This document shows positions 34,441 to 46,129 of a stretch of 64,000 bases of DNA, piece after piece. The notes under the pieces were generated by a model. That model had not been told where the DNA came from, did not search any database, and saw only the letters and a program-made list of their open reading frames with translations. The DNA comes from Glandiceps talaboti (lineage: Eukaryota; Hemichordata; Enteropneusta; Spengelidae), in assembly GCF_964340395.1 (NCBI RefSeq), contig NC_135555.1, forward strand, positions 26,872,725-26,936,724, written 5' to 3'. A program made the translations under genes and the position numbers. Each line of letters starts with the position of its first letter. The stretch's first letter is position 1.

Positions 34441-36306
34441 CAGTAAAACTCCAATTATCCGAACTCCGATTATCCGAATTGTTCGGTCATCCGAACCGCT
34501 GTCATGTCTCCCAAAATTTTCTATTGTTCCTTCGACCCATTGTTTTCATCACCACGCAAACACTGGCGATTCTGTGATTACTGTAACAACGCATTGCCTG
34601 CTGTCTTTTGTCTTTCGTCGGCTTATCTTCTGTGTTTCCTTTATACATGAGTTAACATACATACAATTGTTACAATTCAATTCCAGTGTCTAATTTACTT
34701 CAAAACAATACAGAGTGTGAAGTGACTAAGTGTACATGAATGGTCAGATCGACGTGTGGGCCGAAGTGTGAATTAAAGTGTGAATAACAACTTGATCTGA
34801 AAGGTCTTTTTCATGTAAGTTAGAACAATTGATTGCAAGGAAAATGATAAAAATGAAACGTTCAGCAGAAAATCAAAAAAAACCGGGAAGATCACACAAA
34901 CCATATCTTTGTCAGAAAGCCGCTGATCGGCGGGAAAGTCATCACAACATAAAATGTAGGTGTCCTTTCATGTCGGAACGACAAATACTCTCACGATGGC
35001 CACCAGTGACGAACCCAAGCTGTGAAATTTCTTTTCAACACACACTATAAATTCAGACGATTTTGCGAAAAATGCTCACTCGAAAACCAAACACTGATTG
35101 AACACATCTCTACGAAACTGCTCTTCTCATCGATTCTACAACACTATATCCCATAAGTCTACGTCATCATGTCAAATCGCAAGCGCACTGTACTCGACCT
35201 CGACACCAAACTGTCAATCATCAACCGACCAGGGCGTACTTCATGCAACCAAACGTCGTTACAAAGCCAAGATGTTGCGTCGGATCGTAATGGAAAACAA
35301 CGAAGAGACAACTCTGCCTGAGAGCGTGAAGACTGTGAATTTGAAAGACGTCTGCTATATGTTGGGAGATGCGTGGTCTGATTTGAGCGGGGACACTTTA
35401 CGGAACGCATGGCACAAGTTGAAGCTAAATCTACCGACAGATGAAGTTGACATGAACTCTAGATCTGATACAGGTACGATTACAGCGGAAGCAGAGAACG
35501 AAAATGAAGACGACCAGGACATTACAGAGACACTGACGTCAGAAGACCGCGATAATGTTGAAGAATGGCTGAACTGTGATGAAAATGATCCTGGTTACCA
35601 ACAGCTAGACGACCATGAAATTATGCAATCGGTATGTGAAGCTGAAGACAAGTGTGAAGAAAAATGCGACAGTGACATAGAAGATGAACCAAGTTTGCCA
35701 GTTCCCTCACACAGCGAAGCAGCTGACATGTTTTCCAAGTGTTTACTGTGGATGGAAGCTCAAGCTGATATCGAACCCACGCAATTGTTGTTGGTGCGAT
35801 CGTTACACAAGAAAGCTGTACAGAAAAGATACAACAACAAGAAGCAGCATTCCCTCAAGTCTTTCTTTCAGAAGGTGGGGAAATGGTGAGTGTACTGTAA
35901 TCTGTGTGTGAACATTTCAACAAGTTAAATTGAACAGACTTTGTTTACATTTTGATACGCAGCTGACCTCATTGAACTCTGCTACGAACATTTGTGTGCT
36001 GTAACGACGATATGCGAACCCTTTATGTCACATTTCCAATATTTTTGCTTTATTTTCTTCGTCGATTTTGAAATACATGTACATGTACAGTAATAAACTT
36101 TATTTCATTTTAAAACTTTGTGGCTATTTCTAATTTTATTGATCGTGTGAGGTGTGTATGTTGTGTGCATGTGGGTTTTGGTGTAGACATGGATGTACAT
36201 TGTATGGTTTCAAAACGTCACGCCCCATATCCGAATATCCGAACTGTCCGCATATCCGAACAAAATCGATGTCCCCCCTTGAGTTCGGATAATTGGAGTT
36301 TTACTG
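34441..36306 (+). mobile_element. Tigger/pogo-like DNA transposon, internally deleted
   Basis: Perfect 26-bp terminal inverted repeats starting CAGTAAAACTCCAATTATCC, flanked by TA on both sides (34439-34440, 36307-36308), the target duplication of Tc1/mariner-type elements. Repeated ATCCGAA motifs just inside both ends look like transposase-binding sites. The inside keeps the first ~20 codons and the C-terminal third of a Tigger-like transposase; the catalytic core is missing. It sits in an F1 element, whose 3' end follows at 36310. Confidence 0.9.
35169..35889 (+). pseudogene. Tigger/pogo-like transposase remnant
   Basis: From 35169 the frame reads MSNRKRTVLDLDTKLSIINR, the start of a CENP-B-type DNA-binding domain. 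Within a few codons the sequence jumps to DQGVLHATKRRYKAKMLRRI in another frame, which in intact Tigger transposases lies after the second catalytic Asp. The C-terminal part follows: VNLKDVCYMLGDAWSDL, DRDNVEEWLNCDENDPGYQQ, and a basic end. The rest of the DNA-binding domain and the DDE core are deleted and the frame is broken, so this copy cannot move itself. The C-terminal frame runs to a stop at 35889. Confidence 0.85.
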
Positions 36307-36309
36307 TAA

Positions 36310-36417
36310 CTTCAAAACCTTTGATCTGATCATTTTCATTTGAACAATTTCCCATCTATGCACTGTAAGTAATGTCCCCACCAAATACCAAGGGCCAAGG
36401 TTTTTGACTTCAAGTCG

Positions 36418-36484
<67 letters not shown>

Positions 36485-36504
36485 CAGTTCAGTTGTGCTA
36501 AAAA
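36310..36504 (+). mobile_element. F1 element 3' end with (CA)n
   Basis: F1 tail: TTTCATTTGAACAATTTCCC, then a (CA)n of about 31 repeats (36420-36481), then CAGTTCAGTTGTGCTAAAAA. The 5' remainder is on the other side of the Tigger-like insertion, at or before 34438. Confidence 0.8.
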
Positions 36505-36560
36505 TGACAAGCCCATTCTATGCAAGGTAAAACCTAAATAAATTTGATTCTCTGACTTAC

Positions 36561-36739
36561 TTGTTTTTCTCTTTCTATTTGATCATCACAGTGTTGAACC
36601 TTATCCAGATACTTGAAATGTAATTCCATAAGTCTGTCCACTTTAGCATGATCATTTTCAGTGAATTTACCCATCAGTCTCTGGCGATGTGCTCCATCAC
36701 AATTTCGTATCAGGGATGCAATCACTGAGGCAGCATGCT
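36561..36739 (-). CDS. CTNNBL1 exon (FTENDHAKVDRLMELHFKYL)
   Basis: A 179-bp exon with acceptor ACCATCAG and donor GTAAGT. It starts with two bases that complete a Glu and encodes HAASVIASLIRNCDGAHRQR, LMGKFTENDHAKVDRLMELH, FKYLDKVQHCDDQIEREKQ. Human CTNNBL1 has KFTENDSEKVDRLMELHFKY at the same place. The acceptor has a poor pyrimidine tract because a minisatellite begins about 18 bp upstream of the exon. Confidence 0.95.
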
Positions 36740-36756
36740 CTGATGGTAAGATTTAC

Positions 36757-38262
36757 AGTCATAGTTTATATTTTAATGATGTCATAGTTTATATCTTAAT
36801 GATATCATAGTTTATATTTTAATGATGTCATAGTTTATATCTTAATGATGTCATAGTTTATATTTCAATATCATAGTTTATAGTTTAATGATGTCATAGT
36901 TTATAGTTTAATGTCATAGTTTATATTTCAATGATATCATAGTTTATAGTTTAATGATGTCATAGTTTATGGTTTGTAGTTAAATGATGTCATACTTTAT
37001 ATTTTAATGATGTCATAGTTTATATTTTAATGTCAGTTTATATTTTAATGATATCATAGTTTATATTTTATTGATGTCATAGTTTATAGTTTAATGTCAT
37101 TGTTTATATTTTAATGTCATAGTTTATAGTTTAATGATATCATAGTTTATATTTTAATGATGTCATAGTTTATATTTTAATGATGTCATAGTTTATAGTT
37201 TAATGATGTCATAGTTTATAGTTTAATGATGTCATAGTTTATAGTTTAATGATGTCATAGTTTATAGCTTAATGATGTCATAGTTTATAGTTTAATGATG
37301 TCATAGTTTATAGTTTAATGATGTCATAGTTTATAGTTTAATGATGTCATAGTTTATAGCTTAATGATGTCATAGTTTATATTTTAATGTCAGTTTATAT
37401 TTTAATATCATAGTTTATATTTTATTGATGTCATAGTTTATAGTTTAATGTCATTGTTTATATTTTAATGTCATAGTTTATAGTTTAATGATATCATAGT
37501 TTATAGTTTAATGATGTCATAGTTTATATTTTAATGATGTCATAGTTTATAGTTTAATGATGTCATAGTTTATAGTTTAATGATGTCATAGTTTATAGTT
37601 TAATGTCATAGTTTATAGTTTAATGATGTCATAGTTTATAGTTTAATGATGTCATAGTTTATATTTTAATGATGTCATAGTTTATATTTTAATGTCATAG
37701 TTTATAGTTTAATGATATCATAGTTTATAGTTTAATGATGTCATAGTTTATAGTTTAATGATGTCATAGTTTATAGTTTAATGATGTCATAGTTTATAGT
37801 TTAATGATGTCATAGTTTATATTTTAATGTCATAGTTTATAGTTTAATGATGTCATTGTTTATATTTTAATGTCATAGTTTATAGTTTAATGTCATAGTT
37901 TATAGTTTAATGATGTCATTGTTTATATTTTAATGTCATAGTTTATATTTTAATGATGTCATAGTTTATAGTTTAATGATGTCATAGTTTATAGTTTAAT
38001 GTCATTGTTCATATTTTAATGTCATAGTTTATAGTTTAATTAGTTTAATGATATCGTAGTTTATAGTTTAATGATGTCATAGTTTATATTTTAATGATGT
38101 CATAGTTTATAGTTTAATGATGTCATAGTTTATAGTTTAATGTCATAGTTTATATTTTAATGTCATAGTTTATAGTTTAATGTCATAGTTTATAGTTTAA
38201 TGTCATAGTTTATAGTTTAATGTCATAGTTTATATTTTAATGATGTCATTGTTTATAGTTTA
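36757..38262. repeat. AT-rich 23/20/17-bp minisatellite
   Basis: Units of TGATGTCATAGTTTATAGTT plus TAA, with shorter units lacking TGA or GATG, about 65 copies. It begins within 18 bp of the acceptor of exon 36561-36739 and fills most of the 2.2-kb intron up to the F4 fragment. Confidence 0.97.
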
Positions 38263-38263
38263 C

Positions 38264-38776
38264 AGCGTTAATGAATAATTTGCATAATTAATTATTTTTG
38301 GTAATTAGGCTATATCTTAAGAATACATACTTCAATTCCAATATAATTCAGTACACACGTTAACCATAACAATCGCATATGTCCTGTAAAGCTTGTTGGT
38401 GTACCATTCAGTGTTAATGAATAATTTGCATAATTAATGATTCTTGGTAATTAGGCTATATCTTACGACTGCATTCTTCAATTTCAATACAATTCAGTAC
38501 ATACATTAACCATAACAAATTGTGTATGTCCTATAAAGTTAGTTGATGTACCTTACAGTGTTAATGAATAATTTGCATAATTAATGATTTTCGGTAATTA
38601 GGCTATATCTTAAGACTGCATTAAGTAGTATCATACACTCTTACATACATTTACCTAAGAAAGCACGCTTGTCCAAAAAACAAAGCCTGTTACCATAGTT
38701 TTTTTAGTTTAATGAGTTATTTGCATAATTAGTGATTCCCTTACCTCCCGGGAGGCATTCAGTTTAAATCTGTTTT
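38264..38776 (-). mobile_element. F4 element, inverted, truncated at the minisatellite
   Basis: Reverse complement of the F4 5' part: monomers with GAATAATTTGCATAATTAAT and TTGGTAATTAGGCTATATCTTA, ending at CCTCCCGGGAGGCATTCAGT and TTAAATCTG. The palindrome CCTCCCGGGAGG is at the inverted end. The 3' half is absent where the minisatellite starts. Confidence 0.75.
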
Positions 38777-38979
38777 TTTTTTTCTTTTTGCACTGAATTT
38801 CCCTGTATCAATCCAAGCTTCACCAAAGCCTGTGGTTAGCATTACTGTCCTCAAACTTCAGTTATGCTAATAAGAGCATGATTTTGTCTTGATATTGGCT
38901 GATCTTTCCAACAGAAAAATAGTAATTTTGTGGAAATTTGGTTGCTACTGACAGTGTTTATTAACTAATACATACACAC

Positions 38980-39158
38980 CTTCATGTTCTTCTTCTGATG
39001 GTCCTTGTTTTGTTTTCTTAGGTGTCTTCATAAACAATGGGAAGACAGTTCTAAGTCCAAGAATCTCTATAAACTTGATACAGTTGTCTGTACCTTCATT
39101 TCCAGACATAGCGTGGTCTAATACTTTCAATGCACTGTTCCTGGACAGTTTCTTCTCC
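38980..39158 (-). CDS. CTNNBL1 exon (ALKVLDHAMSGNEGTDNC)
   Basis: A 179-bp exon with acceptor GCATACAG and donor GTGTGT, a non-optimal but allowed donor. It encodes EKKLSRNSALKVLDHAMSGN, EGTDNCIKFIEILGLRTVFP and LFMKTPKKTKQGPSEEEHE, ending one base into a Glu codon. Human CTNNBL1 has SALKVLDHAMIGPEGTDNCH here. One base (completing Arg) at the exon start joins correctly with the previous exon. Confidence 0.95.
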
Positions 39159-39184
39159 CTGTATGCACATCACAGAACCATGTC

Positions 39185-39357
39185 AATATATATTATCAAC
39201 TTAACATGAAATGCATCTAAGACATAAACTGTGTAAACTTCGCTGATATCAACTTAACATGAAATGCATCTAAGACATAAACTGTGCAAAACTTCGCTGA
39301 TATCAACTTAACATGAAATGCATCCAAGACATAAACTGTGTAAACTTCGCTGTTACT
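39185..39357. repeat. three copies of a ~53-bp repeat beside a CTNNBL1 acceptor
   Basis: ATATCAACTTAACATGAAAT followed by GCATCTAAGACATAAACTGT and an AACTTCGCTG end, three times with few changes, about 27 bp upstream of exon 38980-39158. The stretch 39358-39604 holds nothing recognisable. Confidence 0.9.
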
Positions 39358-39611
39358 TTGTACAAGAAAACTGAAACCCACTCTGTTAAATTCAACAAAA
39401 ATCAGTTGTCAATGTACAAATTTTTGAAAAAGGTTAGGATGTGATCAAAATTATGTCATTTTAGAATCCAACATGGCTGCCAAATACAGTGTTCACTCTA
39501 CTGGAAAATAAGATGGTGGCCCCAAAATTCATTATCACTGATATTTTAAAATGAACCAAATCTTAACAAAACAAAGTGAACACCTAAGTTACAGAGTATG
39601 TCCCTTTCCAT

Positions 39612-39893
39612 AGGCATTTTCTACGTCCAACGAGCAGACACAACATATCTAAGTCTGTTTGATTTAGGTTCACAATGCATTGTGTTTATCACCAAGTCAG
39701 TGGCTACAATAGACAAACAATGCACAGTGTTTATCACCAAGTCAGTGGCTACAATAGACAAACAATGCACAGTGTTTATCACCAAGTCAGTGGCTACAAT
39801 AGACAAACAATGCACAGTGTTTATCACCAAGTCAGTGGCTACAATAGACAAACAATGCATGGTGTTTATCACCAAGTCAGATTCTACAAAAGC
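39612..39893. repeat. inverted F3 fragment with 45-bp tandem repeat
   Basis: 39625-39675 is the reverse complement of the F3 segment with TTGTTGGACATGGAA / TAGATATGTTGTGTCTGCTT. It runs into about five 45-bp units (GTGTTTATCACCAAGTCAGT, GGCTACAATAGACAAACAAT, GCACA). The unit keeps frames open on both strands. The 146-codon frame at 39598-40038 is judged non-coding. Confidence 0.8.
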
Positions 39894-40194
39894 GTGTTCT
39901 CAAGATTTTTCCTATATATTTTTGTTACGAAGAAATATAAATGAGTGGTACACAGTGCTGTTTACATGCAATGACGTGAATCAGATCGAATCAATTATTA
40001 TGGAACAAGAATATGTATATCGTGATACACCTTCTTGAAGTTTTCCGTGGGTATTCTAGTAGATACTAGTATATTTTATTTGAGATGGAATATGTTCACT
40101 TTGTTGTTAAATGAGCCGTTCACAAGGCGACATGAGTGAGTGGGCTAAAACTTATGCTGTCGTGGAGGTATCGCAGTGCTCTTATCGGCAAATG

Positions 40195-40655
40195 GTAAAT
40201 ATAATGCACAACTGTACAGTTTTTAAAAATGTCTATCCACATGGTTAGCCATGCTAGGTATAGGTGTTCATTTGCTAAATGACTATCTAGTTGCCTTGCC
40301 AACCCTGTTGTTATCTTTGCGATATACATGATTATTTGGCTGTTGCTATGGGCATGGTGTTGCTAGGCACATTTACATACATTTTTTGAATGTTTACGCA
40401 TTTGTCTATTAATTCTTGCTGTTATCCTTGCAATATATGTGATCATTTGGCTGTTGCCATGGGCGTGGTCTTGTTGCTAGGCATATTTGCATATACTTTT
40501 TGAATGGTTGTTCACTCGTCTAAGAATCCATGTTGTTAGATTTGTGAAATACACAATTGTTTGGCTGTTGCTATGGGTGTGATCATGGTTGCTAGGGATA
40601 TTTGCATACATTTTTGAATCTATACCTTATCGGTTCAGTTGTGCTAACAAAATGC
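40195..40655 (+). mobile_element. F1 element, short copy
   Basis: Starts near the F1 5' signature (GCACAACTGTACAGTTTTTA) and has about three ~115-bp monomers with TTTGGCTGTTGCTATGGGC and TTGCTAGGCA. It ends at a CGGTTCAGTTGTGCTAACAAA tail without the middle part. 39894-40194 holds nothing else recognisable. Confidence 0.75.
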
Positions 40656-40833
40656 CAACATTCATAAAGTTTAGTCAGGCACCTAAAATACTCAATCATC
40701 TTTATGTCCAACCCTCTCTGTACGAAATATCACCCGGCATATACATTGTACACTGATTCGTTCATTCACAGATTAAATGCGTGGTGGCATTCATATACAG
40801 GAACGTGTGCACACTATAGTTAATTGCTTTGAA

Positions 40834-42660
40834 TAGGCAGGTCAGACGCACTGAAAAATTTTCTGCCACTGTGTGTTCACAGCATAAACCCTGACATTGA
40901 CAAGACAATATCTCTGCTTCGAAAAGTCAGATTTTTATGAATAAAACATCTTTTTGTTCACATTTAAAAGGTCAATATTTCTGTTAAAACAATTTTTAGT
41001 AAATTTTGGAAGCAATCCGAAAAAAATACCTTAAAAATGACATTTATTCAACTGCGCACAGCGGTAAAAATCAGGCGTTTTTACTTCCTCACTTTATTTT
41101 CAAAGTGCAGGGGACTGTGTCACTTGACCTACACACATGACCCCTTATTTGAAAGGTCATGACATTGTGCGATGTGTCACAGCCTCGTTCTGGTGATTCT
41201 CCGCCGTTCATTGCCGTTTGAAATCAAAGTTCAAGTTTGCAGTCAATTTGCTACCAGAAGCCCGAGGAATTTCAGGTAAACGATACTTTCATGTTAAAAT
41301 TTGGTGTTTTTTCTATCAAATCATATATTTTTCGTGATTTTTAATGAGCGAGTCCTCTGCACTATGATTTTAGTTTTACTAGTGAACCATCAGTTCGGAA
41401 TGACACGCGAGTGGAGTTTGAGTGTGAATAGGACGCCATTGTTCATGTACCAGGTCGCAGTGACCGTCACATACCACTAATTCTAAGTGGCCTGAAAGTT
41501 GGTTAAAGTGATCAATATTGATTTTCGCTACTTGTGTATACGTATACAGACTACAGTAAGTTGAAATTAGAACAGTACACTAGCATATATCACTGTTGTA
41601 ATGTTGTGGAGAGTTTACAAATCCGTATGCAGATTTTTTTTCATTTTCTTGTAATTATTGTCAACTTATAATTGTTTTTAAAGTATTGGTTCAAATTTTT
41701 ACATGCTGCACAGAATGATTGTGCATTTTAATGTTGATTCAAAATTACTGAACAAGTGTTTATGACTGGATGATAGTATTATACTACAGTACCAGGTACA
41801 AAGATGCCACACTTACACAGTATTTCCTCTTGCTTTTTTTCAGAGAAAAACTGAACTGAAACGTTCATTAGTGGTTGTCATGGTGAAGACGTCACTGTCT
41901 AGTTTGTCTTTTGTAACAGGATCATATCAGAAATATGCATTTTTGGAAAAATCAAAAATGTTTTTTTTTTTTTTTTTGGGTGCAGGGACAATTTAAAATT
42001 CAAAGATAACTTGACTAATTATAATAAATGCAGTTTATTTTATTCTCTTTCATATTTTACGTGTGCATTTGCATAATTTGGCCCTCCTCATTTGCATATT
42101 TGTGGAATCTCATATTTGTAGCCCTATTACAATTTTTTTGAATGGTGACATTGGATTCAGCACCCATTGAAACATACAAATCCCAAATTTCATGTTGATA
42201 GCATGAACAGAAAGAGCTCTACAAGAAATATGTATACGTAATATGTATACGTAATTACGGGGACTTTTTCAGGAAAACAGTTTCCTGCCGCAACTGATTT
42301 TTAGACAAGTTGTGATTTCAGTGTACGTTTATTCACATATATGATATATACTTGCAATAATGCCATTTTGCCCAAGTTTACAAATACTTTTTCTGTATGT
42401 AAAACAAATTAAATGCTCTTAAGATGTCATTTTCTTGTTGAAATTATGGTTTTAAAATGAAGGACACTCAAATTTTCAAAATTTCAAAATGGTGGCAGAA
42501 AAAAATCGGAAAATTTAATACTTTAAAAATCGGTATCTTCAACAGTTCTTGTAAGATTTTAGTCATTCAAGTATCATTTTCCTTCCTTCACCGAGATCTA
42601 TCTAAGTATGGCAGATTTAATGAGCAATATGTGCACTGAAAAAAGTGCCTGACCTGCCTA
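40834..42660. mobile_element. 1.8-kb TIR element with 7-bp target duplication
   Basis: Ends TAGGCAGGTCAG... and ...CTGACCTGCCTA are inverted. Both sides are flanked by CTTTGAA (40827-40833 and 42661-42667). Inside the terminal repeat, GACGCACTG and its partner GTGC align loosely. No transposase frame was found; the longest open frame is 60 codons. A 7-8 bp duplication is seen in hAT, P, Dada and related groups, so the superfamily is left open. Confidence 0.8.
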
Positions 42661-42667
42661 CTTTGAA

Positions 42668-43450
42668 ACATGCATACAAACAAACATATATTTTGTCTAA
42701 TAACTTCACTTATCCACTCTTGCTTTTCATCTTTTTAAACTTGTAATTCATGGAAATTATCGTAGATATATCATTTTGAGTACTGTCTTGATAGTCTAGT
42801 GTGAATGTCTATTTGCTGCTGTGCTGCTAAGGAAGTCGTAATCACTCGACGTCTCATGCACAGGCACTTGTTTCCCGAGATATGTATCAGAATACAATAA
42901 AATGTCGATAATATCGATAATATTGACGTGTTTTAGCCAACTGTATATGAAAGGGGTAAAATAACACTTGTTTCTGTGATCGCGCAAGTCTACAAGTCTG
43001 CAAGATATAGACAAGGTTTGAAACAGAACACAATTACCATACTGCAACATGAACTTTCAACCGGCCTTTATACTTAGCAAATATTTCGAATATTTTACCT
43101 TCTGTCACTTGCTAGTTCCCAAATTTAATAAACTTCTGATAAATTGCGTCATTGTCACAATCAGACCATGTCTACCAAAGATATTAACCAATTTTTGACG
43201 CCATGTAAGGGAATTGGAGTAAATAGTTTTTTTCTAACTGTCTTCAATGAATGTGATTGGCCATGATATTGCCGATAGCAGCGCTCTCCATAAACATCGA
43301 TATCCAAATGCATTCATTTTATGCATGCATGTTTCACGTACACGTACATACAAGAACAAACAAAAGAAGCCACTCAAATCTTAACATTGAACTTGATGTC
43401 CATTTACTCTTCATTCTCAGTACATAATATTACATAGTACATAATATTAG
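42668..43450. other. no recognisable feature
   Basis: Apparently single-copy intron sequence of CTNNBL1. An 84-codon minus-strand frame at 42796-43050 has no recognisable motif and no splice context that fits the gene. Confidence 0.5.
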
Positions 43451-43454
43451 TGCT

Positions 43455-44978
43455 TTTAATTTTCAAAAAAATACTGCCAATGGCATTGTAGCACAACTGT
43501 ACAGTTGTTTATCCATATGCTAGTCCATGCTAACAATAGGTGTTCATTTGCTGACTCCAGTTGCCTATCCAACCATGTTGCTATCTTTGCGATATACGAC
43601 GTGATCATTTGGCTGTTGCTATGGGCGTGGTCATGTTGCTAGATATATTTGCATATATTTTTTGAATGTTTTTGTTCACCTGTGTATGAATTCCTGATAT
43701 TATCTTTGCAATATACGTGATCAGTTGGCTGTTGCTATGGGCGTGGTCTTGTTGCCAGGCAAATTTACATATATTTGTTGAATATTTATTCAATTGCCTA
43801 TTAATCCCCATTGTTATCTTCGCAATATATGTGATCATTTGGCTGTTGCTATGGGCGTGGTCTTGTTGCTAGGCACATTTGCATACATTTTTGAATGTAT
43901 ATTCATTTGTCTTCCAATTCCTGTTATATCTTTGCGATATAAGTGACTATTTGGCTGTTGCTATGGGTGTGGTCATGTTGCTAGATATATTTGCATACAT
44001 TTTTAAATGTTTTTGTTCACTTGTGTATGAATTCCTGATATTATCTTTGCGATATACGTGATTATTTGGTTGTTGCTATGGACATGGTCATGTTGCTAGG
44101 TAAATTTACATACATTTTTGAATGATTATTCAATAGTCTATTAATCTCTTGTTATCTTCGCAATATATGTGATTGTTTGGCTGTTGCTATGGGCATGTCT
44201 TGTTGCTAGGCACATTTGCATACAGTTTTTGAATGTGATGATGATGAATGATTATTCAATGGTCTATTAATCTCTTGTTATCTTCGCAATATATGTGATT
44301 GTTTGGCTGTTGCTATGGGCATGTCTTGTTGCTAGGCACATTTGCATACAGTTTTTGAATGTTTCTTAAATTGTCTTTCAATTCCTGTTACCTTCGCAAT
44401 ATACATGATCATTTGGCTGTTGCCAGGGGCGTGGTCTTGTTGCTAGGCAAATTTACTTACATTTTTCTAATGTTAATTATCTATTAATCCCTGTTATATT
44501 TGTGAAATACATGACCGTTTGGCTGTTACTATGGGCATGGTCATGGTTGCTAGGGATATTTGCATACATTTTTTAAATGTTTACTCACTTGCCTACCAGA
44601 AGATGTTATTTAACCAAAATATACTGCCATTTTGTTGTTGCTAAGGGCGTGGTCATTGACAAAGTACTTTTTGAGATATAAGTTTTTGACCAAAAATGAA
44701 CATTTTTACACCTAATTTGCATATCACTCATGGAATCATTGTATGCTTAATATTTCTTTGTCCATACATCCCTAGATGCATTCCCATTGAATTTCAGCCC
44801 AATCTATTCTGTGGTTTTGGAATTATAGATTTTTGACCAAAAATCACATTTTTTGACCCGAATCACAAACCGGTGGTAACATCATTTTGATTTGAACAAT
44901 TTCCCAACTAGACACCCAAGGTAATGGACCTGCCAAATATCATGGCTATCGGTTCAGCAGTTTTTGACTTTAAGTTGT

Positions 44979-45045
<67 letters not shown>

Positions 45046-45097
45046 CGTCAGGCGATCCCTGTAGCACTACTGAACTTCAGTTGAGTTGTGCTAAAAA
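43455..45097 (+). mobile_element. F1 element, near complete
   Basis: The 5' end has ATACTGCCAATGGCATTGTAGC and ACAACTGTACAG. About ten ~112-bp monomers follow (GGCTGTTGCTATGGGCGTGG, TTGTTGCTAGGCA, TTTGCATACATTTTTGAATG). Then come the non-repeated part ending AACAATTTCCCAACTAGACA, a (CA)n(GA)n tract (44980-45044) and the terminal hairpin TAGCACTACTGAAC / GTTGAGTTGTGCTA with CTAAAAA. Non-coding. 45098-45540 shows nothing recognisable. Confidence 0.88.
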
Positions 45098-46129
45098 TAT
45101 ACCAGTTTGTACTTGGACCAAGAATGTCAAATAATAACATTTGTCTAGTCTTAAAGTTTATTGTACACTATACAGTCAATCAGTCCTTTGATAAAAAAAG
45201 ACAGAATGCATCATGAAATAAGATCAGTCTACCTGAAAGTATTCAGAGATTGACAGCTGGAAGTCAAAATTTCTGGAAATGTTTCACCTCAAGGAAAGCT
45301 CCATGCTGTAACCAATTTTAACGGTTATTTAACTAGACCCAGTGTATAGCTTTTATTTATAATGTTTTATTCTTTTGGTCAAAGTCTATGTACGCACTAT
45401 TATCATTATTGCTTTGTTTTTTACATAATGTTTGTCGTTTTTGTATGTTTCAAAGCATACATTTCAGTTTCTCCCAATGAGAGTAAAATGTATTGTATGA
45501 TGAGGTAGTTAAAAAAATATCTCTTTAGCTTTAGCAGTAAAAAAAAAATAGTGCCAATGGCGTTGTAGTACAACTGTACAGTTTTTAAAAATGTTTGCCC
45601 ATACGCTGATCCATGCTGGGTATACATAGGTATTCATTTGCTGAATGATTATCCATACATCATTGAATGTTTATTCATTTGTCTATTTATCCCTGTTATC
45701 TTTGCAATATGTGTGATCACTTGGCTGTTGCTATGGGCGTGGTCTTGATGCTGGGCACATTTGCATACATTTTTTTGATTGGTTATTCATTTGTCTATCA
45801 ATACCTATTGTTATCTTTGCAATATATGTGATTATTTGGTTGTTGCTATAGGCGTGGTCTTGTTGCTAGGCAAATTACATACATTTTAAAAATGTTTATT
45901 CAATTGTCTATTCATCCCCATGGTTATCTTTGTGAAATACACCACCAATTGGCTGTTGCTATGGGCATGGTCTTGTTGCTAGGCAAATTTACATACATTT
46001 TTGGAATGTTCATTCAATTATCTATTAATCCCTGTTGTTATCTTTGCAAAATATCTGATCATTTGGCTGTTGCGTTGGGCGTGGTCTTGTTGCTAGGCAT
46101 ATTTGCATACATTTTTTGAATGCTTAATT

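Noticed and set aside
34829-35050. 73-codon basic frame upstream of the Tigger-like remnant
   Set aside because: The recognisable transposase start is at 35169; this frame has no match to a CENP-B domain.
39598-40038. 146-codon plus-strand frame with ITKSVATIDKQ repeats
   Set aside because: Made by a 45-bp tandem unit starting in an inverted F3 fragment; the opposite strand is open too.
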